Positions 30,125 through 39,812 of a stretch of 64,000 bases of DNA are shown piece by piece. Location of the stretch: contig CAVZTR010000007.1 of the NCBI GenBank assembly GCA_963778225.1, positions 1 to 64,000 on the forward strand, read 5' to 3'. Made by a program: the position numbers and the translations under genes. The notes beneath the pieces were generated by a model. That model was given only the letters and a program-made list of their open reading frames with translations, made no database searches and was not told the origin of the DNA. Source of the DNA: JAGVSR01 sp963778225 (GTDB taxonomy: Bacteria > Pseudomonadota > Alphaproteobacteria > Rhizobiales > Hyphomicrobiaceae). How positions within the stretch are numbered: the first letter of the stretch is position 1; each line of letters begins with the position of its first letter.

Positions 30125-33100
30125 ATGCGTTACGCGGAACTCGATGTGACAACGAACTTCTCGTTCTTGCGGGGGGCCTCGCACGCGGATGAACTCGTTG
30201 CGCAAGCGAAGGCGTTAGGGCTTGAGGCGATCGCGGTGACCGACCGCAACTCGCTCGCGGGTGTCGTGCGCGCACACACAGCGGCAAAGGCCGTTGGACT
30301 GCGCTTCATTCCGGGCGCGCGGCTCGACCTGGAGGATTCGCCGAGCCTTCTCTGTCTGCCTACCGACCGGGCTGCCTACGGTCGTCTGTCGCGGCTTCTT
30401 TCGCTCGGGCAAGGCCGGGCGGAGAAAGGGCAGTGCATCCTGCGGCTTGACGATGTCGCTGTGCTCGCGGAAGGCAATATTTTCATCGTCGTGCCACCAG
30501 AGACGTTGGAGGAGAATTTCCGAGCACATCTGCAGCGCATTCGAGCGGCACTGGCTCCCGCCAAACTTTATCTGGCGGCGTCGCATGCCTATCGTGGCGA
30601 TGACCAGGCGCGGATCGGAGCGCTCGCTGCGATGGCCGCCGCATGTGGCACGCCGCTCGTTGCGACAAACGCCGTGCTCTATCATGCGCCGCACCGGCGG
30701 CCATTGCAGGACGTACTGACCTGCGTACGGAAACATACGACCATCAACGAGGCCGGGTACCGGCTGCAGGCAAACGCGGAGCGGCACCTCAAGAGGCCCG
30801 AGGAGATGGCTCGTCTCTTTCGTGGATACGAGGAGGCGGTGGCGCGCACAGTCTCCATCATGGAGGCCTGCCGGTTTTCGCTCGATGAGCTTGTTTATGA
30901 ATATCCGGACGAACCTGTGCCACCCGGGACGACACCGCAGGCGCATCTGGAAGCGCTCACCTGGGAGGGTGCGGCGTGGCGTTTTCCGGAGGGTATTCCG
31001 GATAAGGTTCGCGCGACGATCACGCGCGAATTGCAGCTCGTCGCGGAGCTCAGTTACGCGCCTTATTTTCTGACGGTGCACGACATTGTTTTGTTCGCCC
31101 GCTCGCGCGGCATCCTTTGCCAGGGGCGCGGATCCGCGGCGAACTCGGTCGTGTGCTATTGCCTCGGCATCACGGCGGTTAATCCGACGGAAGTGAACCT
31201 TCTGTTCGAACGGTTCGTGTCGCATGCGCGTAAGGAGCCGCCCGACATCGACGTTGATTTCGAGCATGACCGGCGCGAGGAGGTCATTCAATACATCTAC
31301 GCGCGCTATGGGCGTGACCGGGCGGGGCTCGCCGCCACCGTCATTTCCTATCGTGCGCGGTCGGCGGTGCGCGATGTCGGCAAAGCGATGGGATTGTCGG
31401 AAGACACGGTCGCGGCGCTCGCCGGTATGGTATGGGGGACAAGCTCGGGGGGCGTGCTCGGCGATACGCGCGTGCGGGAGGCGGGCCTTGACGCGAGCGA
31501 TCCGCTGCTTGCGACCGTGCTGGAACTCACCGAAGAGCTCATCGGCTTTCCGCGCCATCTCTCCCAGCACGTAGGCGGGTTCGTGCTGACGCGAGGGCCC
31601 CTCGTGGAAATGGTGCCGGTTGGCAATGGCGCAATGGATGATCGCACCTTCATTGAGTGGGACAAGGACGATATTGCGGCGCTCGGATTGTTGAAGGTCG
31701 ATATTCTGGCGCTCGGCATGCTGTCGTGCATCCGCCGTGCCTTCGAACTCCTGGGCGCGCATCATAGACTCGACATGACGCTTGCGAAGGTGCCGCGCGA
31801 GGATCCCGAGACCTATGACATGCTTTGCCGCGCGGACAGCATCGGCGTTTTTCAGGTGGAAAGCCGCGCGCAAATGAACATGCTGCCGCGTCTCAAGCCG
31901 CGCTGTTTCTATGATCTCGTGATCGAGGTTGCAATCGTCAGGCCGGGACCGATCCAGGGCGACATGGTGCATCCGTATCTGCGGCGGCGCTCCGGGCTGG
32001 AACCGGAGACTTATCCGTCGCCATCGCCGGAACATGGGCCGGCCGACGAGCTCAAGCAGATCCTCGGCAAGACAAAGGGCGTTCCGCTGTTCCAGGAGCA
32101 GGCGATGCGGATTGCGATGGAGGCAGCAAAATTCTCGGACCAGGAGGTCAACGATTTGCGTAAGGCGATGGCCACGTTCCGCCGCCGCGGCACGATTGGA
32201 TTGCTCGAAGAGAAGATGGTCGAGCGGATGACGGAGCGCGGCTATGACCGCGAATTTGCCCAGCGCTGCTTTAACCAGATCAAGGGTTTCGGCGAGTACG
32301 GGTTTCCCGAGAGCCATGCGGCGAGTTTCGCGCATCTCGTCTATGTGTCGTCGTGGCTCAAGTGCCACTTCCCGGCGGCTTTCGCGTGCGCGCTGCTCAA
32401 TTCACAGCCGATGGGATTTTATGCGCCCGCGCAGATCGTGCGCGACGCGAGCGAGCATGGGGTGGAAGCACGCGCCGCCGATATTAATCTCAGCTGTTGG
32501 GATTCCACGCTGGAGGACGGAGATAGCGGCGGGCCTGCGCTGCGGCTCGGCCTGCGCCAGATCGACGGGCTGCAGGAGGAGGAAATCGGGCGCCTCGTTG
32601 CGGAGCGAGCGCAGGGTGCATTCGGTTCTGTGCACGATCTATGGCAGCGGGCGGGGCTGCGGCTGCCGACACTGGAGAAGCTTGCGGCGGCCGATGCGTT
32701 CCGGTCGATCGGGCTCGACCGACGGCAGGCGCTTTGGGAGGTGACGGCGCTCGCGAATGCGCCGCCGCTGCCGCTCTTTTCCTGGAGTGCCGCTCACGAG
32801 ACGGGCGCGGAGCCGGAGGTGGCGCTGCCTTCGATGCCGCTCTCAGAGCATGTGGTGAACGACTACCAGACGCTGCGGCTGTCATTGAAGGCGCACCCGA
32901 TGAGCTTTCTGCGCGAGCGTCTCCGGGCGGAACGGGTTTCGAATTGCCAGGAGTTGCGCAGCATGCGCGACGGGCAGTTCGTGAAAGTGGCGGGCGTCAT
33001 TCTGGTGCGGCAACGGCCGGGATCGGCCAAGGGCGTCGTGTTCATGACGCTGGAAGATGAGACGGGGGTCGGCAATTGCGTCGTGTGGCCGAAAACACTG

Positions 33101-33418
33101 GAGCGATATCGCAAAACGGTGATGCAGGCGCGGCTGATGCTCGTCACCGGGCGCGTCCAGCGGCACGAGAGCATCGTCCATGTCGTGGCAACGGCATTAG
33201 AGGATCGGAGTGACTGGCTTATGCTTCTGTCGGAATGGGCAAACGAGATGCCGATTCCCATCGCAAACGCGGACGAGGTGAAAAGTCCCGGGCCCGATCC
33301 TAGGGCAGCGGGCGCGGACCAACATCCCAGATGGGCGCGACCTGAAATACCTGTGCGGCCGCGACCCATGCACCCCCGTCAGGAGCGGGTCATCCCAAAA
33401 TCCCGCGACTTCCACTAA
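30125..33418 (+). CDS. dnaE2: Error-prone DNA polymerase DnaE2
   Basis: A 1,097-residue C-family polymerase, the catalytic member of the SOS mutasome. It opens with a PHP domain (YAELDVTTNFSFLRGASH) and continues with the palm segment containing CQGRGSAANSVVCYCLGIT and PPDIDVDFEHDRREEV, which holds the catalytic Asp pair. A helix-hairpin-helix region and a C-terminal OB fold (GVVFMTLEDETG) complete it. Length and features match DnaE2 rather than the replicative DnaE1. It is the last gene of the LexA-controlled cassette. Confidence 0.95.
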   Translation: MRYAELDVTTNFSFLRGASHADELVAQAKALGLEAIAVTDRNSLAGVVRAHTAAKAVGLRFIPGARLDLEDSPSLLCLPTDRAAYGRLSRLLSLGQGRAEKGQCILRLDDVAVLAEGNIFIVVPPETLEENFRAHLQRIRAALAPAKLYLAASHAYRGDDQARIGALAAMAAACGTPLVATNAVLYHAPHRRPLQDVLTCVRKHTTINEAGYRLQANAERHLKRPEEMARLFRGYEEAVARTVSIMEACRFSLDELVYEYPDEPVPPGTTPQAHLEALTWEGAAWRFPEGIPDKVRATITRELQLVAELSYAPYFLTVHDIVLFARSRGILCQGRGSAANSVVCYCLGITAVNPTEVNLLFERFVSHARKEPPDIDVDFEHDRREEVIQYIYARYGRDRAGLAATVISYRARSAVRDVGKAMGLSEDTVAALAGMVWGTSSGGVLGDTRVREAGLDASDPLLATVLELTEELIGFPRHLSQHVGGFVLTRGPLVEMVPVGNGAMDDRTFIEWDKDDIAALGLLKVDILALGMLSCIRRAFELLGAHHRLDMTLAKVPREDPETYDMLCRADSIGVFQVESRAQMNMLPRLKPRCFYDLVIEVAIVRPGPIQGDMVHPYLRRRSGLEPETYPSPSPEHGPADELKQILGKTKGVPLFQEQAMRIAMEAAKFSDQEVNDLRKAMATFRRRGTIGLLEEKMVERMTERGYDREFAQRCFNQIKGFGEYGFPESHAASFAHLVYVSSWLKCHFPAAFACALLNSQPMGFYAPAQIVRDASEHGVEARAADINLSCWDSTLEDGDSGGPALRLGLRQIDGLQEEEIGRLVAERAQGAFGSVHDLWQRAGLRLPTLEKLAAADAFRSIGLDRRQALWEVTALANAPPLPLFSWSAAHETGAEPEVALPSMPLSEHVVNDYQTLRLSLKAHPMSFLRERLRAERVSNCQELRSMRDGQFVKVAGVILVRQRPGSAKGVVFMTLEDETGVGNCVVWPKTLERYRKTVMQARLMLVTGRVQRHESIVHVVATALEDRSDWLMLLSEWANEMPIPIANADEVKSPGPDPRAAGADQHPRWARPEIPVRPRPMHPRQERVIPKSRDFH

Positions 33419-33656
33419 TTGCCTTTGGATATTGAATCCGCTCCGAATTTCATGAGTTTCGCCAAGGTCCCTGTCACCCAATCGCAACGCCAAACTCAGG
33501 ATCGCGCTCTGAAACCGGCTGCGTCCGTCACAGCACAGCCTCTTCCTGCTAGCGTCCGGCCACGATCGACACTCCAGGCAGCTCGACCCCAAGGCGGGGT
33601 GGCGTCCCCGTGCGGTGTGATCTCGTGTGTCTCGTCATTGTTTGGAGATTGATTCC

Positions 33657-34154
33657 ATGTCCAAGTTCCGCGCCGTTGTCTGTGCGCTCACCGCCCTTCC
33701 CCTTGCCACTCTTGCCCTGGGCACAACGGCCACGACGGCCGCAGCCAAGGATCCGGAAGTGATCATCAAGATCACGCGGGTTCGCGCGCTCGATCAGGCT
33801 GATGCCTTCTCGAAGGGCGACTTTTACGCAAAGGTCAACATCGGGGGCGAGACCATCTCTACACCGCCGGTGAAGCAGGAAGCATCGATTACGCCGAACT
33901 GGGTCGTCTCCAAAAAGGTGAAGGCGGGCGACGTAAAGGTGAATATCGGTGTGTTCGACAAAGACGTGAGCGTCGATGACCCCATCGACATCAACCGTAT
34001 CGACAACAAGAGAGACCTTGATTTCACGATCAACACCAAGACGTGCAAGGTCCAGGGCTTTTCCTCGACTTACAAATGTGGTGCCAAGATCAGCCGCGCC
34101 GGCAAGGAAAAGAAGGCTGCCGAGATCACATTCATCGTGACGGTCAAGAAGTAA
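33657..34154 (+). CDS. Small secreted protein, C2-like
   Basis: A 165-residue exported protein. ATG 33657 follows GGAG (33644-33647), and a signal peptide ends near AAAKD at about residue 30. The mature domain is a beta sandwich by pattern: KITRVRALDQAD, then DFYAKVNIGGE, then VNIGVFDKDVSVDDPIDI. It resembles a C2 domain with its acidic calcium-type loops. A Cys pair follows. I do not know its function. It stands alone between dnaE2 and a terminator, and 33419-33656 holds no supported gene. Confidence 0.65.
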   Translation: MSKFRAVVCALTALPLATLALGTTATTAAAKDPEVIIKITRVRALDQADAFSKGDFYAKVNIGGETISTPPVKQEASITPNWVVSKKVKAGDVKVNIGVFDKDVSVDDPIDINRIDNKRDLDFTINTKTCKVQGFSSTYKCGAKISRAGKEKKAAEITFIVTVKK

Positions 34155-34176
34155 CGTTCGACCACATCTCACGTCG

Positions 34177-34211
34177 AAAGGGCAGGCGCCTTCGGGCCGC
34201 CTGCCTTTTTG
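34177..34211 (+). terminator. Rho-independent terminator
   Basis: GGCAGGCG and CGCCTGCC form a stem with a short loop, followed by TTTTTGTTT. It lies about 25 bases after the C2-like gene's stop. Confidence 0.9.
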
Positions 34212-34282
34212 TTTGCCAGCGAAACGACGGAACGAGGGCCTGAGGGTTGCGCGAACGGCGCATTCCGGGCATCGAAGCGACT

Positions 34283-36092
34283 ATGAAACCGCTTGCCGTA
34301 CTCTTCTCTGTTAGCCCCTGCGTGCGATCGATACGCGTGCGACGAACTGTGGGCATTGTGGTGCTTGCTGGATTGATCCTGGCGGGCAACGCGGGACCTT
34401 TACTTGCGCAGCGGCAATTGTTCGAGCCCGAAGCGACGACGGTCCGCGTCGACGGTGCTCTGGCGCGAGCCAAATCGTACATGATCACAACGTCGAGCCG
34501 TGCCGCGTCGGAGGCGGGCCGCGCAATGATGGCGGAAGGCGGCTCCGCCGTCGATGCTGCCATTGCGGCGCAACTCGTTCTCGGGCTCGTGGAGCCGCAA
34601 TCGTCGGGATTGGGCGGCGGCGCGTTTTTGCTGCATTGGGATAAACAGACGTCGTCGCTCGTTTCCTACGACGGGCGGGAAACAGCGCCTGCCACGGCGA
34701 AGCCTGATCGTTTTCTTGCGGACGGCAAGCCGATGCCGTTCGAAAAGGCTGTGCAATCCGGTCTCAGCATTGGGACGCCGGGACTCGTGCGGCTGCTCAA
34801 AACGGTGCATGAAAAGCACGGCAAGCTTGCATGGGCGCGGTTGTTCGAACCTGCGATCCGGATTGCGGAAGACGGCTTCACCGTCACGCCACGGTTGTAC
34901 CTGTTGCTGCGGATCACGGGCCCTGACGCCTTCGATGCTGCGGGCACGGCGGTACTTTTTTGATGAGAGCGGCGCGCCGCGGTCGGCGGGTTCTGTCATC
35001 AAGAATCCCGATTACGCAGCAACTCTGAAGACGATTGCGGAGAAGGGGCCCGACGGGTTCTACGCGGGTCGCGTGGCCGATCAGGTGTTGGGTGCGGTCG
35101 CGAACGCTCCAAACGTGGCGGGTGATCTCTCGGCTGCTGATCTTGCCGCGTACAAGGTCGAGGTGCGCGAGCCGGTCTGTGCGACCTACCGCGTTTACAA
35201 AGTTTGCGGAATGGGGCCGCCTTCGTCGGGCGGTATCGCCATTGCGCAGATCCTCACGCTGCTAGAACCATTCGATCTGGGGCGTGTCAGTGACGGACGG
35301 CTGCCGCCGGAGGGCGTGCACCTGATCCTAGAGGCCGAGAAGCTCGCCTATGCGGATCGCGGGCGCTATCTCGCCGACCCGGCGTTCGTGTCCATTCCTG
35401 CGGGATTGACCGATCCTGCGTATCTGGCGGACCGACGCAAGCTGATCGATCCTGCGAGGTCCATGGCGCCGCCGCCACCAGGAATGCCCCCGGGTGTCGC
35501 AAAGCGCGCGTACGGAGCCGATGCGACCCACGAGACGACAGGCACCAGCCATCTTTCGGTCATCGATGCGGACGGCAACGCGGTTGCGATGACGACCACG
35601 ATCGAGGGCGTGTTCGGCTCCGGCGTGATGGCGGCGGGTTTTCTTCTCAACAATGAACTCACCGATTTCTCGTTTCTGCCGACGGACGCGAAGGGGCAAC
35701 CGATCGCCAATCGCGTCGAAGGAGGGAAACGTCCGCGCAGTACGATGTCTCCAACGATCGTGTTCGACGAGAATGGAAATGTGTTCGCGGTCGTGGGATC
35801 GCCGGGCGGGGGGCGCATCATCATGTTCGTGACGAAAGCGCTGATTGCGCTGATGGACTGGAAACTCGATGCGTATCAGGCATCGGCGCTGATGAACTTC
35901 GGCAGCATGGGCGAGGGCGCGGACCTGGAAACGGACTGGCAATCTGTCCTTACCGGGCTGCGCCTCAAATCGTATGGGCATGCGATCCGCATCGACCTCA
36001 TGAATTCAGGGCTCAATCTGCTTACCGTGCGCGATGGCGTGATCGAGGGTGGCAGCGACCCGCGCCGCGAGGGCGCGGCACTCGGAGAATGA
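34283..36092 (+). CDS. ggt: Gamma-glutamyltransferase, one frameshift
   Basis: A periplasmic Ntn-hydrolase that cleaves gamma-glutamyl bonds such as in glutathione, made as a precursor that cuts itself. ATG 34283 starts a signal peptide of about 40 residues. The small subunit should begin at the Thr of TSHLSVIDADGN (codon at 35544), matching the TTHYSV nucleophile of E. coli. The motif SPGGGRI is also present. The frame breaks at a run of six T (34956-34961): with five T the chain reads VLFDESG and continues to 36092, about 600 residues, the normal length. A sequencing insertion is the likely cause. The stop overlaps the next gene's start region. Confidence 0.85.
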
Positions 36093-36093
36093 A

Positions 36094-37089
36094 ATGACGC
36101 GCCGACGCATTATAGTCGCCGGGGCGGGGATCATCGGGCTATGGCAGGCCCTGACACTAGCGCGCCGCGATTATCAGGTGATGCTCGTCGATTGCGAGGT
36201 GGAGCCGCTCAATGCCGGTGCCAGCCGCCACGCCGGCGCGATGCTTGCTCCATGGGTAGAAGCGGAATCGGCGCCGGACGAGGTTCGTGATTTCGGCGTC
36301 GAGGGTCTGTCGATATGGCGGGACGTTTATCCGGGCGTCGTCAACAACGGCAGTCTCGTCGTTGCCGTCGCGCGCGATCTGCCGGATCTGACGCGCTTTG
36401 CGAAGCTGACGCATGAGCATAGGACTCTCGACCGAGCGGCGATCGCCGCTCTTGAGCCCGATCTCGCCGACCGTTTTTCGACGGCGCTATTCTTTCCGGA
36501 TGAGGCACACGTCGCGACGCCGCACGCGCTCGCGTTTTTGCACCAAGCCTGCCAGGATGCCGGTGTCGATTTTCATTTCGGACGCGCTCTGGAAGAGAGC
36601 GACCGTGAAACCGTGATCGTCGATTGCCGAGGATTGGGGGCGCGGCATCGGCTTGCAGACCTGCGGGGCGTTCGGGGAGAGCGGTTGCTTATCCGATCGA
36701 GCGACGTGTCGTTCGCCAGGCCCGTACGACTGCTGCATCCGCGGCACCCGCTGTATGTCGTCCCGTGGGGGGACAACCGCTATCTCGTCGGTGCAACAAT
36801 GATCGAGAGCGAGGATGCGGGGCCGGTGTCGGTACGTTCGGCTCTCGAATTGCTAGGGGCGGCATATGCCCTGCATCCGGCCTTCGGGGAGGCGGAGGTA
36901 TTGGAGATGAGTGCCGGTGTGCGGCCGGCGTTTCCCGATAACGTACCGCGGGCGCGCGTCGTGGATGGAGGCCGCAGCATCATGGTGAACGGGGCTTACC
37001 GGCACGGATATCTGCTGGCGCCCGTTCTCGCGGCGGCGGTGGCGGATTATCTGGACACGGGTGCGTTGCATTCGCTGCTGCAAACCTGA
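36094..37089 (+). CDS. FAD-dependent oxidoreductase, ThiO/glycine-oxidase-like
   Basis: A 331-residue DAO-family flavoprotein with the dinucleotide-binding motif VAGAGIIGLWQA at the N-terminus. The substrate-domain segments VVPWGDNRYLVGAT and AGVRPAFPDN fit glycine oxidase/ThiO or D-amino-acid oxidases. ThiO would supply dehydroglycine for thiazole synthesis, but no thiS or thiG is adjacent, so the substrate is open. ATG 36094 begins one base after the ggt stop, so the two genes are probably one transcript. Confidence 0.8.
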   Translation: MTRRRIIVAGAGIIGLWQALTLARRDYQVMLVDCEVEPLNAGASRHAGAMLAPWVEAESAPDEVRDFGVEGLSIWRDVYPGVVNNGSLVVAVARDLPDLTRFAKLTHEHRTLDRAAIAALEPDLADRFSTALFFPDEAHVATPHALAFLHQACQDAGVDFHFGRALEESDRETVIVDCRGLGARHRLADLRGVRGERLLIRSSDVSFARPVRLLHPRHPLYVVPWGDNRYLVGATMIESEDAGPVSVRSALELLGAAYALHPAFGEAEVLEMSAGVRPAFPDNVPRARVVDGGRSIMVNGAYRHGYLLAPVLAAAVADYLDTGALHSLLQT

Positions 37090-37127
37090 TCCAATTTGCC
37101 GGGTAGCCGCGTGAACGCAGCCCGGGT

Positions 37128-37916
37128 ATGTTGCCGGGCATGACCACATCTGATCCAAACGCCACCGATACCAGCACCTCGTTCGGCTTCCGCAATGTGC
37201 GCGAAGAAGAACGGCAGAGCCTCGTCAACGACGTGTTTTCGAAGGTCGCGGAGCGATACGACCTGATGAACGACCTGATGTCGGGCGGTCTGCACCGGCT
37301 GTGGAAGTCCGATTTCGTTTCGATGCTCAATCCGCCCAAGGGCGAGGCTCCGTTTCGGCTGCTCGATGTGGCGGGCGGCACCGGTGATATCGCGATGCGC
37401 GCGCTGCACGCGGGCGGGCCGCAGACGACAGCGGTGATCTGCGATATCAGTCCCGAGATGTTGGACGTCGGCCGCCGACGCGTGGCCGACGCAGGCTTAT
37501 CCGACCGCATTACGCTGATCGAGGGCAATGCGGAGACGCTGCCGTTCGAGGACAAATCGTTCGATGCCTATACCATCTCGTTCGGAATCCGGAATGTGAC
37601 GCACATCGACAACGCACTGGCGGAGGCCTATCGCGTGCTCAAGACCGGTGGGCATTTCCTGTGTCTGGAATTTTCCGAGGTGCAGGTGCCGATCCTCGAT
37701 CGCATCTACGACTTCCACTCTTTCGAGGTGATCCCGCGCCTGGGTCAACTGACCGCCGGGGATGCGCAGCCGTATCAGTATCTCGTGGAATCGATCCGAA
37801 AGTTTCCCAAGCAAGAGCAATTCGCCGAGATGATCCGCGCGGCGGGGTTCCAGAACGTGACGTATCGTAATCTTACGGGTGGCATTGCCGCGATCCATAG
37901 CGGTTGGCGAATTTAG
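37128..37916 (+). CDS. ubiE: Ubiquinone/menaquinone C-methyltransferase UbiE
   Basis: A 262-residue SAM-dependent methyltransferase that methylates the ring of the quinone precursor. The SAM site LLDVAGGTGDIA, the segment FGIRNVTHIDNAL and the C-terminus NLTGGIAAIHSGWRI are diagnostic of UbiE/COQ5. The first 12 or so residues are not conserved, so the start could be ATG 37140. It converges with mgtE, and the two stops overlap by four bases. Confidence 0.95.
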   Translation: MLPGMTTSDPNATDTSTSFGFRNVREEERQSLVNDVFSKVAERYDLMNDLMSGGLHRLWKSDFVSMLNPPKGEAPFRLLDVAGGTGDIAMRALHAGGPQTTAVICDISPEMLDVGRRRVADAGLSDRITLIEGNAETLPFEDKSFDAYTISFGIRNVTHIDNALAEAYRVLKTGGHFLCLEFSEVQVPILDRIYDFHSFEVIPRLGQLTAGDAQPYQYLVESIRKFPKQEQFAEMIRAAGFQNVTYRNLTGGIAAIHSGWRI

Positions 37917-38896
37917 ACAACGGCGACCATCTTCGTCATGACGACGAAGTAGATCACGATGGTCAGCACATCCTGCGCGATGGTGGCGACGGGACCGGCG
38001 CCAAATGCGGGATCGAGGCCGATGCGGCCGAGCGCCCACGGGAACATGAGCCCGATGCCGCTGGCCAGTGCGCCGGCAGCGAAGAGAGAGACGCCAACAC
38101 CGGTCGCGATTGCGATGTTTCCGAAGGCGATCCAGACGCCCAGGAACGCCAGCAGACCGAGGATCGCGCCGATCACGCCGCCCACCATGATCTCGGACCC
38201 AAGCAGGCTGAGGAGCGGCTGATCACGCGTCGAGAGGCCGCGAACCGCGATCGCCTCCGTTTGCGTTCCTACGGCGTCGGCAAGATAAACAATCGCGGGG
38301 ATGAAGAATGCAATCATGACGTTCGACTGCAGCGCGGCCTCGAAACTCGCCATCACGCCCGTGGCGGCCGAACTCAAGGCGAGGCCGGCCATCAACCAGG
38401 GCAGGCGTCGCGCGACGCGGCTCAGCGGCGGGTCTTCCAGTGCATGGCGCGCGCCTTCGCGCTCGCGCATGATGCCGGCTGTGAGGTGGATATCTTCGCG
38501 ATGCTCGCGTCCTAGAACGTCGATCAGCGTATGCGCGGCCAAGATTCCGATGGGATGTCCGTCGACCGCCAAAACGGGAAGGACGGTGACGTTCTCACGG
38601 ATGGCGATGTCTGTTGCTTTCTCCTGATCCATCGCGGCAGGAACTGACGGCCAATCTGGGCGGGCGATCGAGGCCAGCGGTGTCGCATCATCGTTCTCGA
38701 CAAGGCGCCGCAATTCGACGGACGAGACGTGCCGGCCGGACGGGTCGGTCAGCAGGATGAGATCGACAGTGTCAAACTTGGCCGATCGCAGAAGGACGCG
38801 CACGCTGCCCACCGTTTCTGAGGCGGGTACGATGGGGACGCGCTTTAATGCCAGGTGGCCGGCTGTCTCGGGCGTGGTGCGAGATTGTTCCATCAT
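37913..38896 (-). CDS. mgtE: Magnesium transporter MgtE (short form)
   Basis: A 327-residue inner-membrane magnesium channel. A pair of CBS-like motifs occupies the first 140 residues. Five membrane segments follow, with the pore signature AIVYLADAVGTQTEAIAVRGL. The cytoplasmic N domain of about 130 residues found in classic MgtE (about 450 residues) is missing. This short form occurs in other Proteobacteria and may gate differently. ATG 38896 is the second of no closer alternatives. Confidence 0.85.
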   Translation of the reverse strand: MMEQSRTTPETAGHLALKRVPIVPASETVGSVRVLLRSAKFDTVDLILLTDPSGRHVSSVELRRLVENDDATPLASIARPDWPSVPAAMDQEKATDIAIRENVTVLPVLAVDGHPIGILAAHTLIDVLGREHREDIHLTAGIMREREGARHALEDPPLSRVARRLPWLMAGLALSSAATGVMASFEAALQSNVMIAFFIPAIVYLADAVGTQTEAIAVRGLSTRDQPLLSLLGSEIMVGGVIGAILGLLAFLGVWIAFGNIAIATGVGVSLFAAGALASGIGLMFPWALGRIGLDPAFGAGPVATIAQDVLTIVIYFVVMTKMVAVV

Positions 38897-38987
38897 GGGT
38901 TAGGGTCCTGTCTGCCGACGAGCGGTCCAGCTTAAGCGGGAACCGAAGATGTTGCAGCGTGGTTCAGCGGACGAGGAGACAAAGCCC

Positions 38988-39461
38988 ATGACAATTGCGC
39001 CGTGCCTCTGGTTCGACGGAAAAGCCGAAGAAGCCGCGAATTTCTATGTTTCGTTGTTTCCGAATTCGCGTGTCGATCACGTGACGGCGTATCCGACAGA
39101 TACTCCAAGTGGAAAGCGCGGCGAGGTGATGCTGGTGGAGTTCACGCTCGACGGGCAACCCTATCAGGGGCTCAATGGTGGGCCACGCTTCAAATTCAAC
39201 GAAGCGGTATCGCTATCGGTGCCGTGCCGCGATCAGGCAGAAGTTGACCGCTTGTGGTCGGCGCTGACGGCTAACGGCGGACGGCCGGTGCAGTGCGGGT
39301 GGCTTCAGGACAAGTATGGCCTGTTCTGGCAGATCGTACCGGAGCAGTTGCAGGCCCTCGTGCGTAATCCCGACCGGGACGTTGCGCGGCGCGCTATGGA
39401 AGCGATGTTCGATATGGTGAAAATCGATATTGCGACCATCGAGGCCGCCGCGAAAGCTTGA
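38988..39461 (+). CDS. VOC-family protein (PhnB/DUF899-neighbour glyoxalase fold)
   Basis: A 157-residue cytoplasmic protein of the vicinal-oxygen-chelate fold. It starts TIAPCLWFDGKAEEAANFY, continues with FPNSRVDHV, and has GWLQDKYGLFWQIVP near the end, the pattern of the PhnB-like '3-demethylubiquinone 3-methyltransferase' annotation group. That old name has little experimental basis, so the substrate is unknown. ATG 38988 follows GAGGAG (38973-38978). The frame is open upstream to 38949 but without a better start. Confidence 0.85.
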   Translation: MTIAPCLWFDGKAEEAANFYVSLFPNSRVDHVTAYPTDTPSGKRGEVMLVEFTLDGQPYQGLNGGPRFKFNEAVSLSVPCRDQAEVDRLWSALTANGGRPVQCGWLQDKYGLFWQIVPEQLQALVRNPDRDVARRAMEAMFDMVKIDIATIEAAAKA

Positions 39462-39527
39462 GGGGCTTGCCCTTTGTCGCAGGGTCTCTATTCGTGTTGA
39501 GTGAAATTGCGTCAGGAGGCCCGACAC

Positions 39528-39806
39528 GTGCCGCGCACTATTCGCATTGGAAGCTGGAGTTATGATTTGCCCGAATGGGCGCCGGCGCGCATGGCCATCG
39601 GCGTGCTGCTGATCCTGTTCGGCTTCCTCGGCTTCCTCCCCGTGCTGGGTTTCTGGATGGTGCCGCTGGGACTGGTGGTTCTCTCGTACGATGTTCCGCG
39701 CGTCCGCTTATGGCGGCAGAACTTCAAGACGTGGTGGCGCGGGGGAAAGAGCGAGCCGCCGCCGGAATTGCGCAAGCCCGATGGTAACGTGCCGCCGCAG
39801 GCGTGA
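39528..39806 (+). CDS. Small inner-membrane protein, PGPGW-like
   Basis: A 92-residue protein with two close hydrophobic segments (about residues 20-57) joined by a short turn (LGFLPVLGFWMVPLGLVVLS), then a basic, Trp-rich cytoplasmic tail. The pattern recalls the small 'PGPGW' transmembrane family of unknown function. The start is decided by the ribosome-binding site: AGGAGG (39514-39519) lies eight bases before GTG 39528. The longer frame from GTG 39501 would start upstream of it. Confidence 0.65.
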   Translation: MPRTIRIGSWSYDLPEWAPARMAIGVLLILFGFLGFLPVLGFWMVPLGLVVLSYDVPRVRLWRQNFKTWWRGGKSEPPPELRKPDGNVPPQA

Positions 39807-39812
39807 CGGCGA

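Noticed and set aside
28319..32368. Long leftward frames across imuB and dnaE2
   Set aside because: They are antisense shadows caused by high G+C at third codon positions; their composition (Arg/His-rich) is not protein-like.
33419..33652. 77-residue frame between dnaE2 and the C2-like gene
   Set aside because: No ribosome-binding site, no domain and a start directly at the dnaE2 stop; it is probably chance.
34247..36092. Gamma-glutamyltransferase as two genes or a pseudogene
   Set aside because: Removal of one T from a six-T run joins both halves into a normal-length enzyme with intact catalytic Thr.
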